Source: Dromaius novaehollandiae (lineage: Eukaryota; Chordata; Aves; Casuariiformes; Dromaiidae). From it: 64,000 bases of DNA. Positions 50,020 through 61,779 of this stretch are shown one piece after another. The stretch is from NCBI RefSeq assembly GCF_036370855.1, contig NC_088102.1, positions 71,247,601-71,311,600 of the forward strand, written 5' to 3'. Within the stretch, counting starts at the first letter, position 1, and the number at the start of each line of letters is the position of its first letter. The notes under the pieces are model-generated. The model was given only the letters and a program-made list of their open reading frames with translations, searched no databases and was not told the origin of the DNA. The position numbers were made by a program, and so were the translations under genes.

Positions 50020-50780
50020 GACTAAGCCTCCCAGCGCGACCTGCTTACCGGGGATGCTCCCAGCCTGCGGCACAAGCGGGAAGTCAGATGAGGCTGCGGG
50101 GTTTCACTCGTGAGTCAGCAGCTTGGCCGGGCCCCGGGGGGGGGGGAAACTGTCTGTCTGCGTGTGTAATTCAAGCCCTCCCAGGCCACAGAGCGGTGTC
50201 GAGCGTAATTATTCCCAGCGCCGTTCGCGTGCGGCGGGGCGGGAGCCTGGGAGCGAGGATGTGCGCTGGAGCGCGGCCTCCCACGGCCGCGGGTCCGGCA
50301 GCGGCACTGGAGGCGCTCCCCCCTCCCCGGCACGCCGTTACCCTCTGAGCTGGCTGTGAAAAGGGGACCTGACCCAGGGGCAGCTCCAGCTGGAGGGTGC
50401 GTGTGAAAAGCTTGGCCGTCGAGGAGCTGGGGGCCTCGGTCACGCAGGCCGGGCGGTAAAGGCTGGATCGGATCGCTGTTTACTGCTTTCGTTTCTCTTT
50501 CTTCCCGGCTTCTGTCACGCACTCCTGGGGTGGCAGAGGGGGGGGGGGGTGAGGATTTTGGAAGGCAAAGGGAGCGGCGTCGCACGGTTTTCTCATTGCC
50601 CTCGGGAGGCCATTCGGTCACCAACCGCTGCTGCGCAGGAGCCGAGCGTGGGTGTCGGGACGTGGGGCTGCACCCCCGGGGCTGCGCGCGTGCGGCATGG
50701 CGATGCTCGTCCCCGCGGCGAGCCCGCGAACGGAAAGGCCACCACGGGGGGAAGGTGAAGGACGGAGCTGCGGAGAGGCT
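50020..50780. promoter_or_regulatory. Orphan CpG island, likely promoter/first exon
   Basis: A sharply bounded CpG- and GC-rich block (CGGCGGGGCGGGAGCC, ACGGCCGCGGGTCC and others) lies 15 kb upstream of CYP1C, with AT-richer DNA on both sides. Its right edge is the strong donor GGCT|GTAAGTG at 50780/50781. An AP-1/MARE-like TGAGTCAGCA lies at 50111-50120, and G-runs at 50136-50146 and 50538-50549. The 260-codon minus-strand frame here resembles nothing known and is probably a GC artefact. A non-coding or unseen gene's promoter is the best reading. Confidence 0.5.
50513..50522 (-). promoter_or_regulatory. Consensus XRE in orphan CpG island
   Basis: Read on minus, GTGCGTGACA matches all ten positions of KNGCGTGMSA. 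Two 9/10 matches with the same core lie nearby on plus (around 50223-50232 and 50684-50693). Confidence 0.35.
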
Positions 50781-51119
50781 GTAAGTGTGCGGAGGGAAGG
50801 TCTTCAGCTGCCTGTGGCCGGGGTGATTTGCACAGTTAATAATTGCAGGGAAGTCAGCTGCCTGGATCTGCTTTCTCATCAAGGGATCCCCACACAAAGG
50901 ACCTAGCTCCTACTGCTTCTTGTCCTGTCATCAGCCCCCTTTCTTGCCCCTGTCCAGCTGAACTGCCTCTTACCTTTTCTATGTCTGCATCTTTCCATGG
51001 GTTGACCCTTCCAAAATACGCTTAGCTGCTTGTTCATTCAGGGATTAGCAACAGTCATAGGCAAGGTGTGGGTTGTTAAGTGGTGCTAAAAGTTGTGTCT
51101 TTTTCTTCTCAAACTGCAG
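50781..51119 (+). other. Candidate intron of an unknown transcript
   Basis: The donor GTAAGTG at 50781 and the acceptor TGTCTTTTTCTTCTCAAACTGCAG ending at 51119 are both near consensus and define a 339-bp intron leaving the CpG island rightwards. No coding continuity across the junction is recognised, so a lncRNA or 5' UTR exon is more likely than a coding gene. No further donor was confidently found. Confidence 0.3.
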
Positions 51120-53269
51120 GGAAGCAGGGGAAGGCGAGCGGCTGGTTTTATCTATCAGATCTATCTGGCCACAGCAGATCTCATTCTTCCCAGGAACAGT
51201 CATACTGCAGTAGTGGATCATTCCCCGTGAAGAAGAAAAATGCAGATTTAGGAAGTTGGGTGTTCTGGATTTAAAGGCAAACACTAAAGATGTGCGTTTT
51301 TCCAAACCTTGTAGCTATGAGAACTCGCAACAAGTAGAAGCTGAGATCCTACAGCCACAAGCCTCTGGAAGCTGGGTCTCTGAGAAACCGTTGCTTAAAT
51401 GTGGCAGAGGACAAAAATCACCAAAGGTTGGTGCTTCTTCCTGTGATGGGTGGGAGTTGCTGGGCCCTGTTCAGCCCTTGGTGAAGCTGAGTTTAGTGAC
51501 GGAGCACAGTGGGGACCCTGGGGCTGAGCCGGCTGGTCTTCATGATGGAGGTGCTGAGTGATGGGACAGTGCTGGGCCGTGTCCAGAAACGAGCCCATCG
51601 ACATCATATCTTTCCAGGGTTGTCCAGATGGCCTTAATTTGGTTGGGAATAGTGCTGGTGATGAGTTAGTGTACCTTGTACAAACACCAGCTGTGTGCCA
51701 GGCCCACACTGCCGAACTCTTCATAACAAAGCACAATTTTGGCTCAGCCTTCACTCCCCAGAGGAGATTCAACATACCTCTCCAAAAACTGTAGGATTTG
51801 GTTTAGCCTATATACACAAAATGAAAGTGACAAATTTAAGATATGTTTCAATTTATGTGACACATTGACACTAGTAGTCATTTTGTTTAAGGAGTTTTTC
51901 TCAGCCTCGCTGTAGAACAGATTAGAAGGCATTTTCTAGTTGTTTGCCCCCAAAATGCAAGCCTTAGGCTCAATTCATCCTTGTGTTTCACCAGCATAAT
52001 TCTCTGTAACAAATTGGACTTAGAGTTGGCCAGCCCAGTGAGGATAGAAATGTCGTTCACTTTTCTGCAGATCTTAATGAAAGCAATCACTTAAGAAATA
52101 GTTAGTCCCATGCAGCACTGAAACTTAAATAGAGGAAAGACAGAAAAGTGGCTCATGAAGCTGGGTGTGAAATGAGCCATTTCTGGAAGCTGAAGGCAAC
52201 CCAGTCTGCTGGGGCAGCTCTCAATGCCCAAGAGGAGATGTCTGAACCAATTGCATAGGTGGCGAGTGGCTTTGGTTTAAAAAATTGAATCTCTTCCCGC
52301 TAGTGGTACAGATTAATACTTGTGTTTCAATGTATGGTATTTCTCTTGACCGTGTGTTTTCCAAGGGAACTTAGGGAAAACACCTTCAGGACTGGAGTGT
52401 GGAAGACGCTGTCTCCTGGGATGTATGTGAGAGCGGGGTCACAGCAGAAGTGCAGCTCTCACCATTCCCTCCAGATCATTCTGCTGAAGATCAGCACCAA
52501 TACCTGCGATATCAGACGGGGCCAGGGAGTAGAACAGGAAAGATCTCAGACATGGAGCTTGTTTCATCCTGGCTCCCACAATACGTGTGCGCGTTTCACC
52601 ATCGGGTCCCGGGTTGGCATCTGGCAAGAAGGAAACATGGTCTGTTCTGAGGTGTTCCATGTTCTGAGATTTTTAATAGCTGGTTGGAGTTTTTAAGCCA
52701 AGCGTCTGTTTTCTACAGCATTCCCATTAAGGAACCTGAAAGTAATTGTTATTTGGCTGGTTGCTGCTGCCAATAAATCAGGCTCAAAACAAATAATATT
52801 TCCAAGGAAGGCTTGGATCATTTATTAGCTGCCAAAAGTCCCCAGCAATGTCTCTGCTGAGCTGGAGCTTGCTCAGCTTAATTGGATAGCATTTTCTTTA
52901 AAATGGGAAGCAGGAGGAAAGGGTCGACTGTTCTATACATTTTTTCAGGCAAGATGTGTGTCTCTCCTGCTGCCTGTCCCTCTCAGGCTTTTGAATACAT
53001 TCCCCACAGTATGGAGGGGAGCTCAAGGCCTCTTCTTCACCCGCTCTCAGCCATGCTGTTATACGCATGGGGATTTTTTTCCCTCTGAGGGAGTTGCTGA
53101 TCGTGCCCAGATATGTGTCCAAGCATAACTCAGTTCCCTGGACACACAGTCCTCACAGTGAGGAACTGCATTGCCAGTCCCAAAGGCTGCACGTGCCGCA
53201 GACTCCCATATAAACCAAATTAGGCAGTAAGAAATCTCAGTATTTTGTGCTAGATCTTTGCCAACCTGT
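51120..53269. other. Intergenic, nothing recognised
   Basis: No homologous coding sequence is seen. An AATAAA at about 52775 could serve a transcript from the 50-kb island, but nothing else supports this. Confidence 0.4.
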
Positions 53270-53345
53270 GACGGCATGTTTATGCACTGTGTAATGAAGC
53301 ATCTCTTTCAGCTTGTTTTGAATCTGCCTCCTGGTTACCTTAAAT
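53270..53345 (-). mobile_element. Short ancient CR1/L3-like fragment
   Basis: The run GTGTAATGAAGCATCTC, TTTCAGCTTGTTTTGAATC and TGCCTCCTGGTTACC parallels part of the same old CR1/L3 antisense consensus as the 29.6-kb fossil. It is short and diverged, so support is modest. Confidence 0.35.
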
Positions 53346-56300
53346 GGAAGCCAAAGGTGAACAAAAAGGATCAGGCTCAATGGGGAGGATGGCAAAGGGA
53401 TATATATCGGATATAACTATTAAAGGATATTATTTCCTTCTTCAGTCAACAAACAGCTATAAAGCACACCAGCAAAATGTCTTACCTTCCTCTTGTGGCT
53501 GGTTGACAAAGTGAGTAACAGCTTATTTCTGATAGCAGCTATTTTATTAGCTGAAGTGTCGGAGGTCTACGGCAAGGATCCAAAGGTCTGGTCCTGCTGA
53601 TCTTACTTTCAGTGTGAGATTTCTTCAGGGTAGATTTTTTTTTTTAGTAACTTTGTCTGTTTTTTGCTCAGGAAGTATGCAGTGTCGTATGCTCCTCTCC
53701 GTCCCCAGTTGAGCTCCCTCTCGAAGTTAAAAGAATGTGAAGGTTGTGGAATGAATCACTAAAAATCTAACAGATTTTGGAACTGATTCATCTCCTTGTT
53801 TGCACTGAAATTGTCATGAAACAAAAGACCATATACTGTGTTTTCTTCACTGAATCCTGCCTTGCTCAGTGCACAGGGTAGATGTACTGTGGGATGGTTG
53901 AGCGCTGTCTGGATAAAGGATAGTTCCTGTGTTTCTGCCTGCTATTTTGCACAGTTTCAAAGGTATACAGTAACTGGGAAGGAGACTTGACAATTTTGTG
54001 GTTAAGGCATTTAAACACTGCCCTGAAGAGTGGAATTATGTCCCTACCTTTGCCAGATAGTCCCTGCTGTCACTTTTTTGCAGTCACTCACTGCACTCCC
54101 CATTTTTGAGTGTTCAAATTGACCCTTCTGATTTGAAGAATTGTTCATCTCTACTAGGGAGTAGTGAAGTCAGAGGAGGACTTCAAATAAGCATTATAGC
54201 AAAGGCCACCGGGAGTTAATGGCTCCTCAGTCAGTGCAAGATTAGTCCCTTATGGTGCATGCCGCGTGGGTCTGGCAAACAAATGCCAAGGATAAAACGG
54301 AGAAGGGCCAGGTACCTGTTCGGGGATTACCACCTCTTTTGGATGTAGCACCTGTGAGGGTACATAACATGATCTTTTAGTTAATGCATGGCGGGGGCCA
54401 TGGCAGGCTCAGTGCCACCTGACTTCTGAGAGACGCCCATAATGTTAACACTCCTTTGATATATCATCTTGTATACAAATCACCAATCTGTGCAAACCTA
54501 ATTTTAGCCAATAAAAAGGAAAGCTGAAGAGTCACAGTTCGTAGAAGTGCAATACGTGTAGTAGTACGTGTCCAATCTAACATTTCAAAGTATACTCTAA
54601 GAACAGCACTTGAATGGCTAAAAGAACATACAGTGCACACCCCAATGAACTCAGCTTGGGTAGCTTGGGGTATGAAGAGTGAAAAAATGTGGTCATAACT
54701 CAGCCTGAACACGTATTTCTCCAAGTCGTTCCTGGACAGTGAAGCCAAACACTGATCTCTAACAGCTTTGGTCCTGGGTTTTAAATGCATTTAAATTGTT
54801 AAAATTACGTGTCTAGCAAATATATAAGTCATTGCATATTTATGAATGTTTGCTTTGAGGGGACATCTCAGATGTTGTTTATTGTATGCAATGTTGTATT
54901 AAACCTGATAATATTTTGAACAAATACTGTCAACAGAGCAGATGCTATCAGGTAAGTAGAAGGGCAGTGGCTGGGCTGGCAGAACTGCAGCTTGGTTTGC
55001 CCCAGTAGAGGCTCTGCCTCAAGGCATCACCTTAGGAGCACGACCTGCTCCAAAGAGCAGCGAGAAATGTCACAGCCCCTTCTAAGGCCACCATCACTTC
55101 AGCTGCTGCTGAAGATGGGTTGGCATCTGCTGCACTGAAGATCCCACCTGGCAAAATACAGTGCTTACTTCTCTCTAGCCACCTGATCCAGTGGTGGTGT
55201 GTCCATGGGCACATGGCTTCTGTCCAGGCACTGGGTAGCGGGGATGCTCAGCCGTAGGGGAAGCTGAGAATGAGCCGGATGAGTAAGTCGGGCAATGTTG
55301 CCTCTATTTCTTCTACAGAAATCGTCATGACTGACAAGATCAGGTAAAGAAATGCAGGAAGAAGTTGCTGAAGGCTCGGAAATGGGTTTGATTAAAAAAA
55401 AGAGTAGTTTTATTGGGACGAAGTGCATAAAAGAGATGAGAAAAGGAAGATTGTGCTTAACCAGCATTCCAGGGCTGTTGACAGCTTGTAAACAACAATC
55501 CAGTAAAAGGCTGGTGAAATTAGATTCAGATTGGCTGCCCAATATGAAATGCAGTAAGTGAAATCTTTGATCATGGTCCAAGTTTGCAGTTCACATTGTA
55601 AATGGAACCATTTAAAATGATTGTTTTAAGCGGTAAATTCTGAAAGCCCTTTAAAAGCTGCACTCGCAATTTTCTCCCACTGAGGACACCCCTAACCCAA
55701 TTGCACTCCTCTCCAGGTTGGAAGAAATTCTGGCTGTACCATTAACTGCTGGGCTGATCAGCAGTTGATTAAACTTCTTCTGAGCAGCATGGCCTATTTG
55801 TGAGGCAACCTTATTTCATGGTTCATGGACAGATTACGTGGCCCCATTTATATAGTTCCTCTAAAACCAGTCCCTGGGAATAGGCTGCACATGAAAGAGG
55901 CTGGGAACAAGGGATCTGCAGTAGGTTTGCAGTGTTGCATCACCAGCATGTCCGAAGCGAAATCTCCCCGAGCAGTTAGTGAGAGCTCCACTGTTTATTT
56001 AACAGTTGTGTCCCAAAAAGCTTGTGAAAGACTCCTGTCCTGGTCAGAAGGGAAGGTGGTTGGCCTCTGACGGCTTTGCTGACAGCCCCGGAGGAGCCAA
56101 CATAGCAGAAGGGGAGCAGAGTCCTGTTCCTGCAGTGTCTGAAGTCTCTCACTCTGACTTTTTTAAATTTTTCTTTTCCCTCAGGTGGTCTCCTTCTCCC
56201 TCTCACCTTCTTTCCCACTGCATCCAGCCCTCTGTCACCCAGCCAGGATCATAACTGAACTATGTAATTGAGTGTATAGTATTCCACAAGTCCTCCAGCC

Positions 56301-56589
56301 CCATCTTGTTCAGATTTTCTGCTCCATCAGCAGCACAAAGAGCAGCTGACATTTAACAAGCTCCGAGCACACAAGGCTCAGGTAGGTCTGAAGGATTTTC
56401 TTCACTTCTTTGCTGGTGGCTAATGCACAAATGCAAGGTGAGGAGAGCATCCCCAGCTATTCACTGGGGAGGGATCATTACAGTGAGGATCTTCTCTTCT
56501 ACAGTTACCAAAAGAGAAAATTACTGTCTCCATCGCTTGCTGGCAACTGTTTGTTTGGGTCAACCTTCATATCCCCTTTTGGTCTGCCC
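53346..56589. other. Intergenic, nothing recognised
   Basis: Short open frames only, such as 108 codons at 54464-54790 and 138 codons at 55165-55581 on minus. There is no motif or splice context that would make a gene. Confidence 0.45.
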
Positions 56590-56775
56590 CTTGCTTGTTC
56601 CTGAACCCTTTTTTCCTCTTTCACATCTGTTGGGAGACAAATCCACAGATTAATAATCTTGCTCTAAGTGTTCCTGATAGCTGGCCTAAACTTACTTCCT
56701 ATTAATTGCAGCCCGTTTATCCAAGCTATAAATACCTGGATAATCCTAAATAACTCCTCCTGCTCTCATTGGAAA
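56590..56775 (-). mobile_element. Ancient CR1/L3-like fragment
   Basis: CCACAGATTAATAATC, TGGCCTAAACTTACTTCC and TATTAATTGCAGCCC fit the middle part of an old CR1-type 3' region in antisense. A CTCCTCCTGCTCTC segment follows in the expected place. It is diverged and the edges are uncertain. Confidence 0.4.
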
Positions 56776-58730
56776 GGTAGTCAAGGGCAGGGAAGATGAA
56801 TCCAAGGCCCTCCCTCCCACCAGGAGCCTGACTTTGCCTGAGGGTTACCAGAACAAATACTTAGATGTTAAGAAGGCAGCATTGCATTTCTAGTCAGCTT
56901 GGGTTTATGAAAAGCTGCTACCAGCAAAGAATGAAAGAAGTCCTATTACCCTCTCTCTGGACTCAAGCTATTTTGGCCCCAACATATCCATTAAAAAAGT
57001 GATGCAGGGTATTTCTTCTCTTCTAAAGGCAAGAGGAGGTCCTTCTGCTACTCCAGAGTAGCCAAAAGCTGAGGTGAAGTGTATACTGCAGAAAGGTGTG
57101 AGCAAGGCAGATGAGCAATGAGCAGGAACTCAGGGCATCATCCTCACCTTATTTTAAGCACCAATCTTCTTCAGCAAGACTTCCCTGCTAGGTTTTTGCT
57201 CTAGCCCTGTTGCAAGTTAAAGTTCTTTGGACAAGTTAAGGGTATTTTTGGCAGGAGCAGCTCTCAGTGTGTGTGGTGGTGGTTTTAGTTTTCTCTGAAC
57301 CGCAAGTCACGCTACTAATTCTTCAGCATCATTCAAACCATACTTGCACCGTTTCAGTTCTCAGTGGACTACCTTCCTTGTCCTGCTTCTGTATGTTTAA
57401 TTTTGCTGCTCTTGGATGGTGCCAGCTGCTACTGCATGGAGTCTAAGTAAGTGGCATTGTCTCAAATCTGTAATGAAATTGTGCTGAGGACCTCAAGATT
57501 TATTCAGTTTTCTTGGAGTTTTCTTTTGGGCGTATTTGAATTTTTCTCAGGGGCCCTGTGGATTCAGTTCATGTGAGGCTTGGTAGGCTGCTGCTAGTGA
57601 GACTGGCATGCTTGCTTAGATTTGTTGAGACCAGGTTCATGAACAGCTTGTGATGGTCACACTTGCAGAAGGACAGGCAGTGAAATCATCAGACAGCGGG
57701 TATGAACTGAGGAAAAGGAAGCAATATTTCATACTGCAGATAATTACACCATGGAGCTCATAACTTGGAAAATCTATTTAAACTCAAGAGCTGTAACTGA
57801 GTAAAAGTACTTAATGAGAAATGAGTTGTAACCTTGCCAGATGCTACAACATTGATGGCAACCACATTCAGAACTGGCTTTGGCTTCGTAGGGTTTTAGG
57901 GCAGCGGAGCGTACAGTTGATCCCATGCCTCTCATACTTCCTGTTGTCTACAGCCCTCCAGCCACAGCGATTGCTGTAGAGTAACTGGATTCATGACGCT
58001 GTGCCTCCCCGCCCTGCCAGGCACTGAGGTGTTTTGCAAGAAGTGACCACGTCAGTAAAGCAAATATAGCCAAAGAAAATGAAACAAGGTGAATGGGATT
58101 TTGGTAGAGCAGGCAATAAAACAGGGAAGAGGAGCAGGGAGACTGAGTGCAAAAGCATGACGATGATCTGGGGAACTATGAACATTTGAAAGCTCCTTGG
58201 TGATTGACTTGGCCCCCATGGTCTCTTGAAACGATGCTGGTGGATGTGTATGGAGGCAGTGACCCAGACTGCAGAGGAAGGCCACTTCCACAAATGACCA
58301 TGCATCTGACTTGGAGAAAGAAATGATGGAAAACTGTTTTCTGGGATTTGATTAAGAGCTCCCCAGAAGTGGGATTTGACTAAACTTAAACTGAGTAGAC
58401 TGTGGGTAAATGATCCCACACACATGGGTTGTTTAATCCGTCTGTGGCTTAGCTACAAATTAGCAGAAAGCCTCTGCTTCATGGCCAGGCTCCATGAAAC
58501 CCACCCCTGCAGAAAAGAGCCCAGAGCCAAGAGTAGAGTTGAGGCTCCAGAATGCAAGTGCCTTTACAGTAGTTCCTCTGGGCAATATAGTATTTGAGTT
58601 GCTGAGCCAATACTCAGACCCCATCCAGCAAGAAATGCTGGATGTTGGCATTGCTAAACTTTGCCACTGCAAGCTGTGGCTTTGTCCTCTGTTGAGGAAA
58701 CAGTGGCAGGTTTTCTTTTAGCCTTTTTTA
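56776..58730. other. Intergenic, nothing recognised
   Basis: No gene, RNA or repeat is identified. A 144-codon minus-strand frame at 57991-58425 does not resemble a known protein. Confidence 0.45.
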
Positions 58731-59215
58731 CATAATCACAGATAGTTAGGTTGAGGTTGGAAGGGATCTCTGGAGATCATCTGGGCCAGCCCCACTGCTC
58801 TCAAGCAGGTTGAGATAGAGCAGGTTGCCCAGGACCATGTCCAGTTGGGTTCTGAATAGCTCCAAGCATGGAGACTCCACAGCCTCTCTGGGCAACCTGT
58901 TCCAGTGTTCAGCCACCCTCACTATGAAAAAGTGCTTTCTAATCTTCAGACAGAATTTTCTGTGTTTCAGTTTGTGCCAATTGCCTCTTGTCCCATCTCT
59001 GGGCACCACTGAGCAGTCTGGTCCACCCTCTCTACATTCTCCCTTCAGATATTTATACACACTAATAAGATCTCCCTCAAGCTTTGTCTTCTCCAAGCTA
59101 AACAGTCCCATCTCTGTCAGCCTCTCTTCATATGAGAGATGCTCCAGTCCCTTAACATCTTTGCAGCCCTTCCCTGGACTGGTTCCAGTATGTCCATATC
59201 TTTCTTATATAGGGG
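58731..59215 (-). mobile_element. CR1 LINE, 5'-truncated, 3' end (antisense)
   Basis: Read on plus, the element begins with its 3' end (AATCACAGATAG, then GGTTGAGGTTGGAAGGGATC). ATCTGGGCCAGCCCCACTGC, CACAGCCTCTCTGGGCAACC, CTCTTGTCCCATCTCTGGGC and AGATATTTATACACACTAAT blocks follow, ending near CCAGTATGTCCATATCTTTC. The minus-strand frame 58746-59111 is the end of CR1 ORF2 ([20 protein letters not shown]). About 485 bp remain. It differs from the 48.8-kb copy at many positions, so it is a separate insertion. Confidence 0.92.
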
Positions 59216-61779
59216 ACTTTTTGGTAGGAATCCTTCCTCCAGGTGACTTGTCATGGACTGTGGGCCTCATTTGAGATCTGTCCTTCTCAAGAATTTGTGG
59301 AGAAAATGTAGAGGTGTTTCTGATTCTAGGAATTGTCACTATTGATTTCTGATTGCATTCACTCAAACAGAAACAACATGAGAGGGACACATAACAGGGG
59401 CTTTGTAAAGCAACACTGAAGACATCTTATGGACAAGCATCTCTGGGCCAGGAATCCAAGATAATGCTCCATCCTGTTTGTTTTGAGGGACATTTTCTCT
59501 GAGTTGGTAGCATGCAACAGCTTGAAAGGGGAACTAAGAAAGGGCAAGGGCTCCTGGACTTGATTAGCACTAAATGAGAATGAAACCATCCTTGGGAGCA
59601 AGAACGGGCACTTGTGTGCATGCTGTCACTCTTAGAGCTACTCACAGGATCAGGGTTTCAAGTACGTCAGAGGGGAGCAACTGGCCATGCAGCAGAGGGG
59701 ACTCACTTCAGAACAGAGTCCTTGAACAATTTTCTGATGCAACCTGTTGCTCAGCTGTCAGCTGGCACTCTGGGGCTGTGTATATCACATGGTGGTTTGA
59801 GGCAGTGGAGAAAAACAGATTCTGTGCCTCTGAGAAAGATGGAGGCCACGTTGGTGGACCAGACATTACCCCATCCAATGGAGCATCACGACCAAATCTC
59901 TCCACTTACTTCTTTGGATTTAACGTGAGTCCCTCACAGCCCTGGCAAGCAGTGGGACTGTTGAATGCAGAGGTCCCAGCCTTCCAGATGACAAATCTGG
60001 AGGCCTGCCTATGCTGAACACATCACATAGGTAAGGCCTAAACACCCTGTTTCATGGAGCTGTAATTTAGGCATGACATAAGTGCTAAGTGTTCTTCTCA
60101 ACGTGCACTTGGCTCTGTACATGCTCACATCCAAAGGTAGAAAGAGACTGAAAGCAGCAACTTTTCAAATCTTTCAGGTTTACACAGGAGTTATCTAAAC
60201 GGCAGCACCTCTTAAGTGCTGAATTTATACTCAGGAAGACTAAGCCTCAGTCTCACTTGACTCTAGCCCTTGTCTCTAGCAGGAATTCAAGTTTATCTGG
60301 CTGTGCTGAAACGAGGGCCTGTCTGGGATGAGAAAAGTTCTTCAGAAGATCTAGAAGCTTAGGCTTGGCCCTGAAAGGGCTGTGCTACAAGGGCAACCGT
60401 GCAAAGGTTGGAGATAGCTCATCCTTTAGATCCAGACCTTTACAACAGCTGAGTTCAGGCTCTGGGAATTATGTTGACGCAGACCTAGATTACAGTCCCA
60501 TCTCGAGGGGGTCTGCATGTCTCCCACAGGGCTGAGTGCAAGTCATCTTTCATGCAGCAGCCAGAGAGTTCCAGGGGAATTAATTTGTCCCTCTGTCACT
60601 TAATTAACTGGTTGTAAAAGTCCCATGTTAAGAAGATGATGCCAGTGCACCCAGGGACATCATACACAGTTTGATAAGCTTTCTTTTCCTGTTATTAAAA
60701 GCTGTTAGAGGGGTGTTTGCGTGCTGGCAGAGAGAAGAAGTTGTCAGAGTGTTCTGCCAGTGAAAAGAAGGAGGCTGAAATGAAAAAGTTCCTTCTGGCA
60801 TGAGTAATCAAGAAATAATCACTGCTCTATATAACTAGCTGTTGTTTCTGTGCGAGTGTGAGCCAGGGAAGTGCAGGCTGCTTGGCTGAAGAATTGACTC
60901 CCCCCCTACGGCTGTCTCACCCTTGGGAGGGAAGTGTGTCTGTGTGTGCGGGGGGAAAGATTAATCCACTGTCGCTGTGGATTAATGCTGACAGGAGGGC
61001 TGGACCGTGACAAGATAGATGACAGGGTTACACGGCAATGCGTGAGAACCCTGCTCTTTCAAACTAGCACTGTTTTCATTGCGTGACTGCTTTCCTTCTC
61101 TCTTGCGGCTGGCTTCCACCTTGTGACAGGCTCCTTTAACTCATTCCTTTCCACTGCAGCAGGGAGAGAGCACACTCAAGACCAGAGGAAACCTGGTACT
61201 GGGTTCAGAAGCAGAACAAGATGCCAGAACCCTGTTTCATACTGTGGGCAGCATCTTTTGCAGGAGTGGCTTGTATGAAAGCATGGCCTTGCTGGAAGCA
61301 TCTGGACCTTGATTCAGCCTACACAGTCCTTAAAGACTTATAGCATCCACTATCCTTGCAGTCAGCCCTTTGATAAATTCACATGCATGCACTTCTGGCA
61401 GTAGTTCACTACTCAAACTTTTATCATAGCTGTGCAGACAAACTACTTATGAGTTAGCCAGCAGCTCTTCCTTGCTCTGCTTAGTTCATCCCCTTGGAAA
61501 GGGGATGACACTCCTCATCTTCAGCTTAAATATCCTAGCGCTTACCTTTCTTGCTGAAATATGGTCTCACACAAGCAGCTCTGAACTTTCCCTTTCCATG
61601 AGTCTGGTCTTCTGCTCAATAATACACATGAGAAAGCGTAGCTATTTTGCCTTCTGTCCCAGGATTCATTTAAAATAAGGGACTAACTCTAGGAGACATT
61701 CAGATTTTAAATGAGCAAGTAACGGACTCCCAATGGATAGGTAACTGTAGGAAAAAGCTCTTTAAGAGTGCAGCTAGCA
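59216..61779. other. Intergenic with a homeodomain-type inverted repeat
   Basis: No coding gene is recognised. From about 60580 to 61130 the sequence is rich in TTAATTAA/ATTAAT words and ends in a perfect inverted repeat at 60960-60986, which could be a conserved regulatory element. The 147-codon plus-strand frame at 59574-60017 resembles nothing known. Confidence 0.4.
60960..60986. promoter_or_regulatory. Perfect inverted repeat with paired TAATCC sites
   Basis: ATTAATCCAC, a 7-nt spacer (TGTCGCT) and GTGGATTAAT form a perfect 10-bp inverted repeat. Each arm holds TAATCC, the recognition word of K50 homeodomain factors (OTX, PITX, GSC, CRX). Binding is inferred from the motif only. Confidence 0.5.

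Noticed and set aside
50115-50897. 260-codon minus-strand frame in the orphan CpG island
   Set aside because: It has no recognisable domain, is compositionally biased as expected from GC-rich DNA, and has no supporting splice or promoter context on that strand.
58746-59111. 121-codon minus-strand frame as a host gene
   Set aside because: It is the tail of CR1 ORF2 (HKLKHRK and WNRLPREA motifs) inside a 5'-truncated CR1.
61078-61086. TTGCGTGAC as another XRE
   Set aside because: The core matches, but the 3' flank departs from the consensus and it lies 26 kb from the CYP1C promoter with no other supporting signal.
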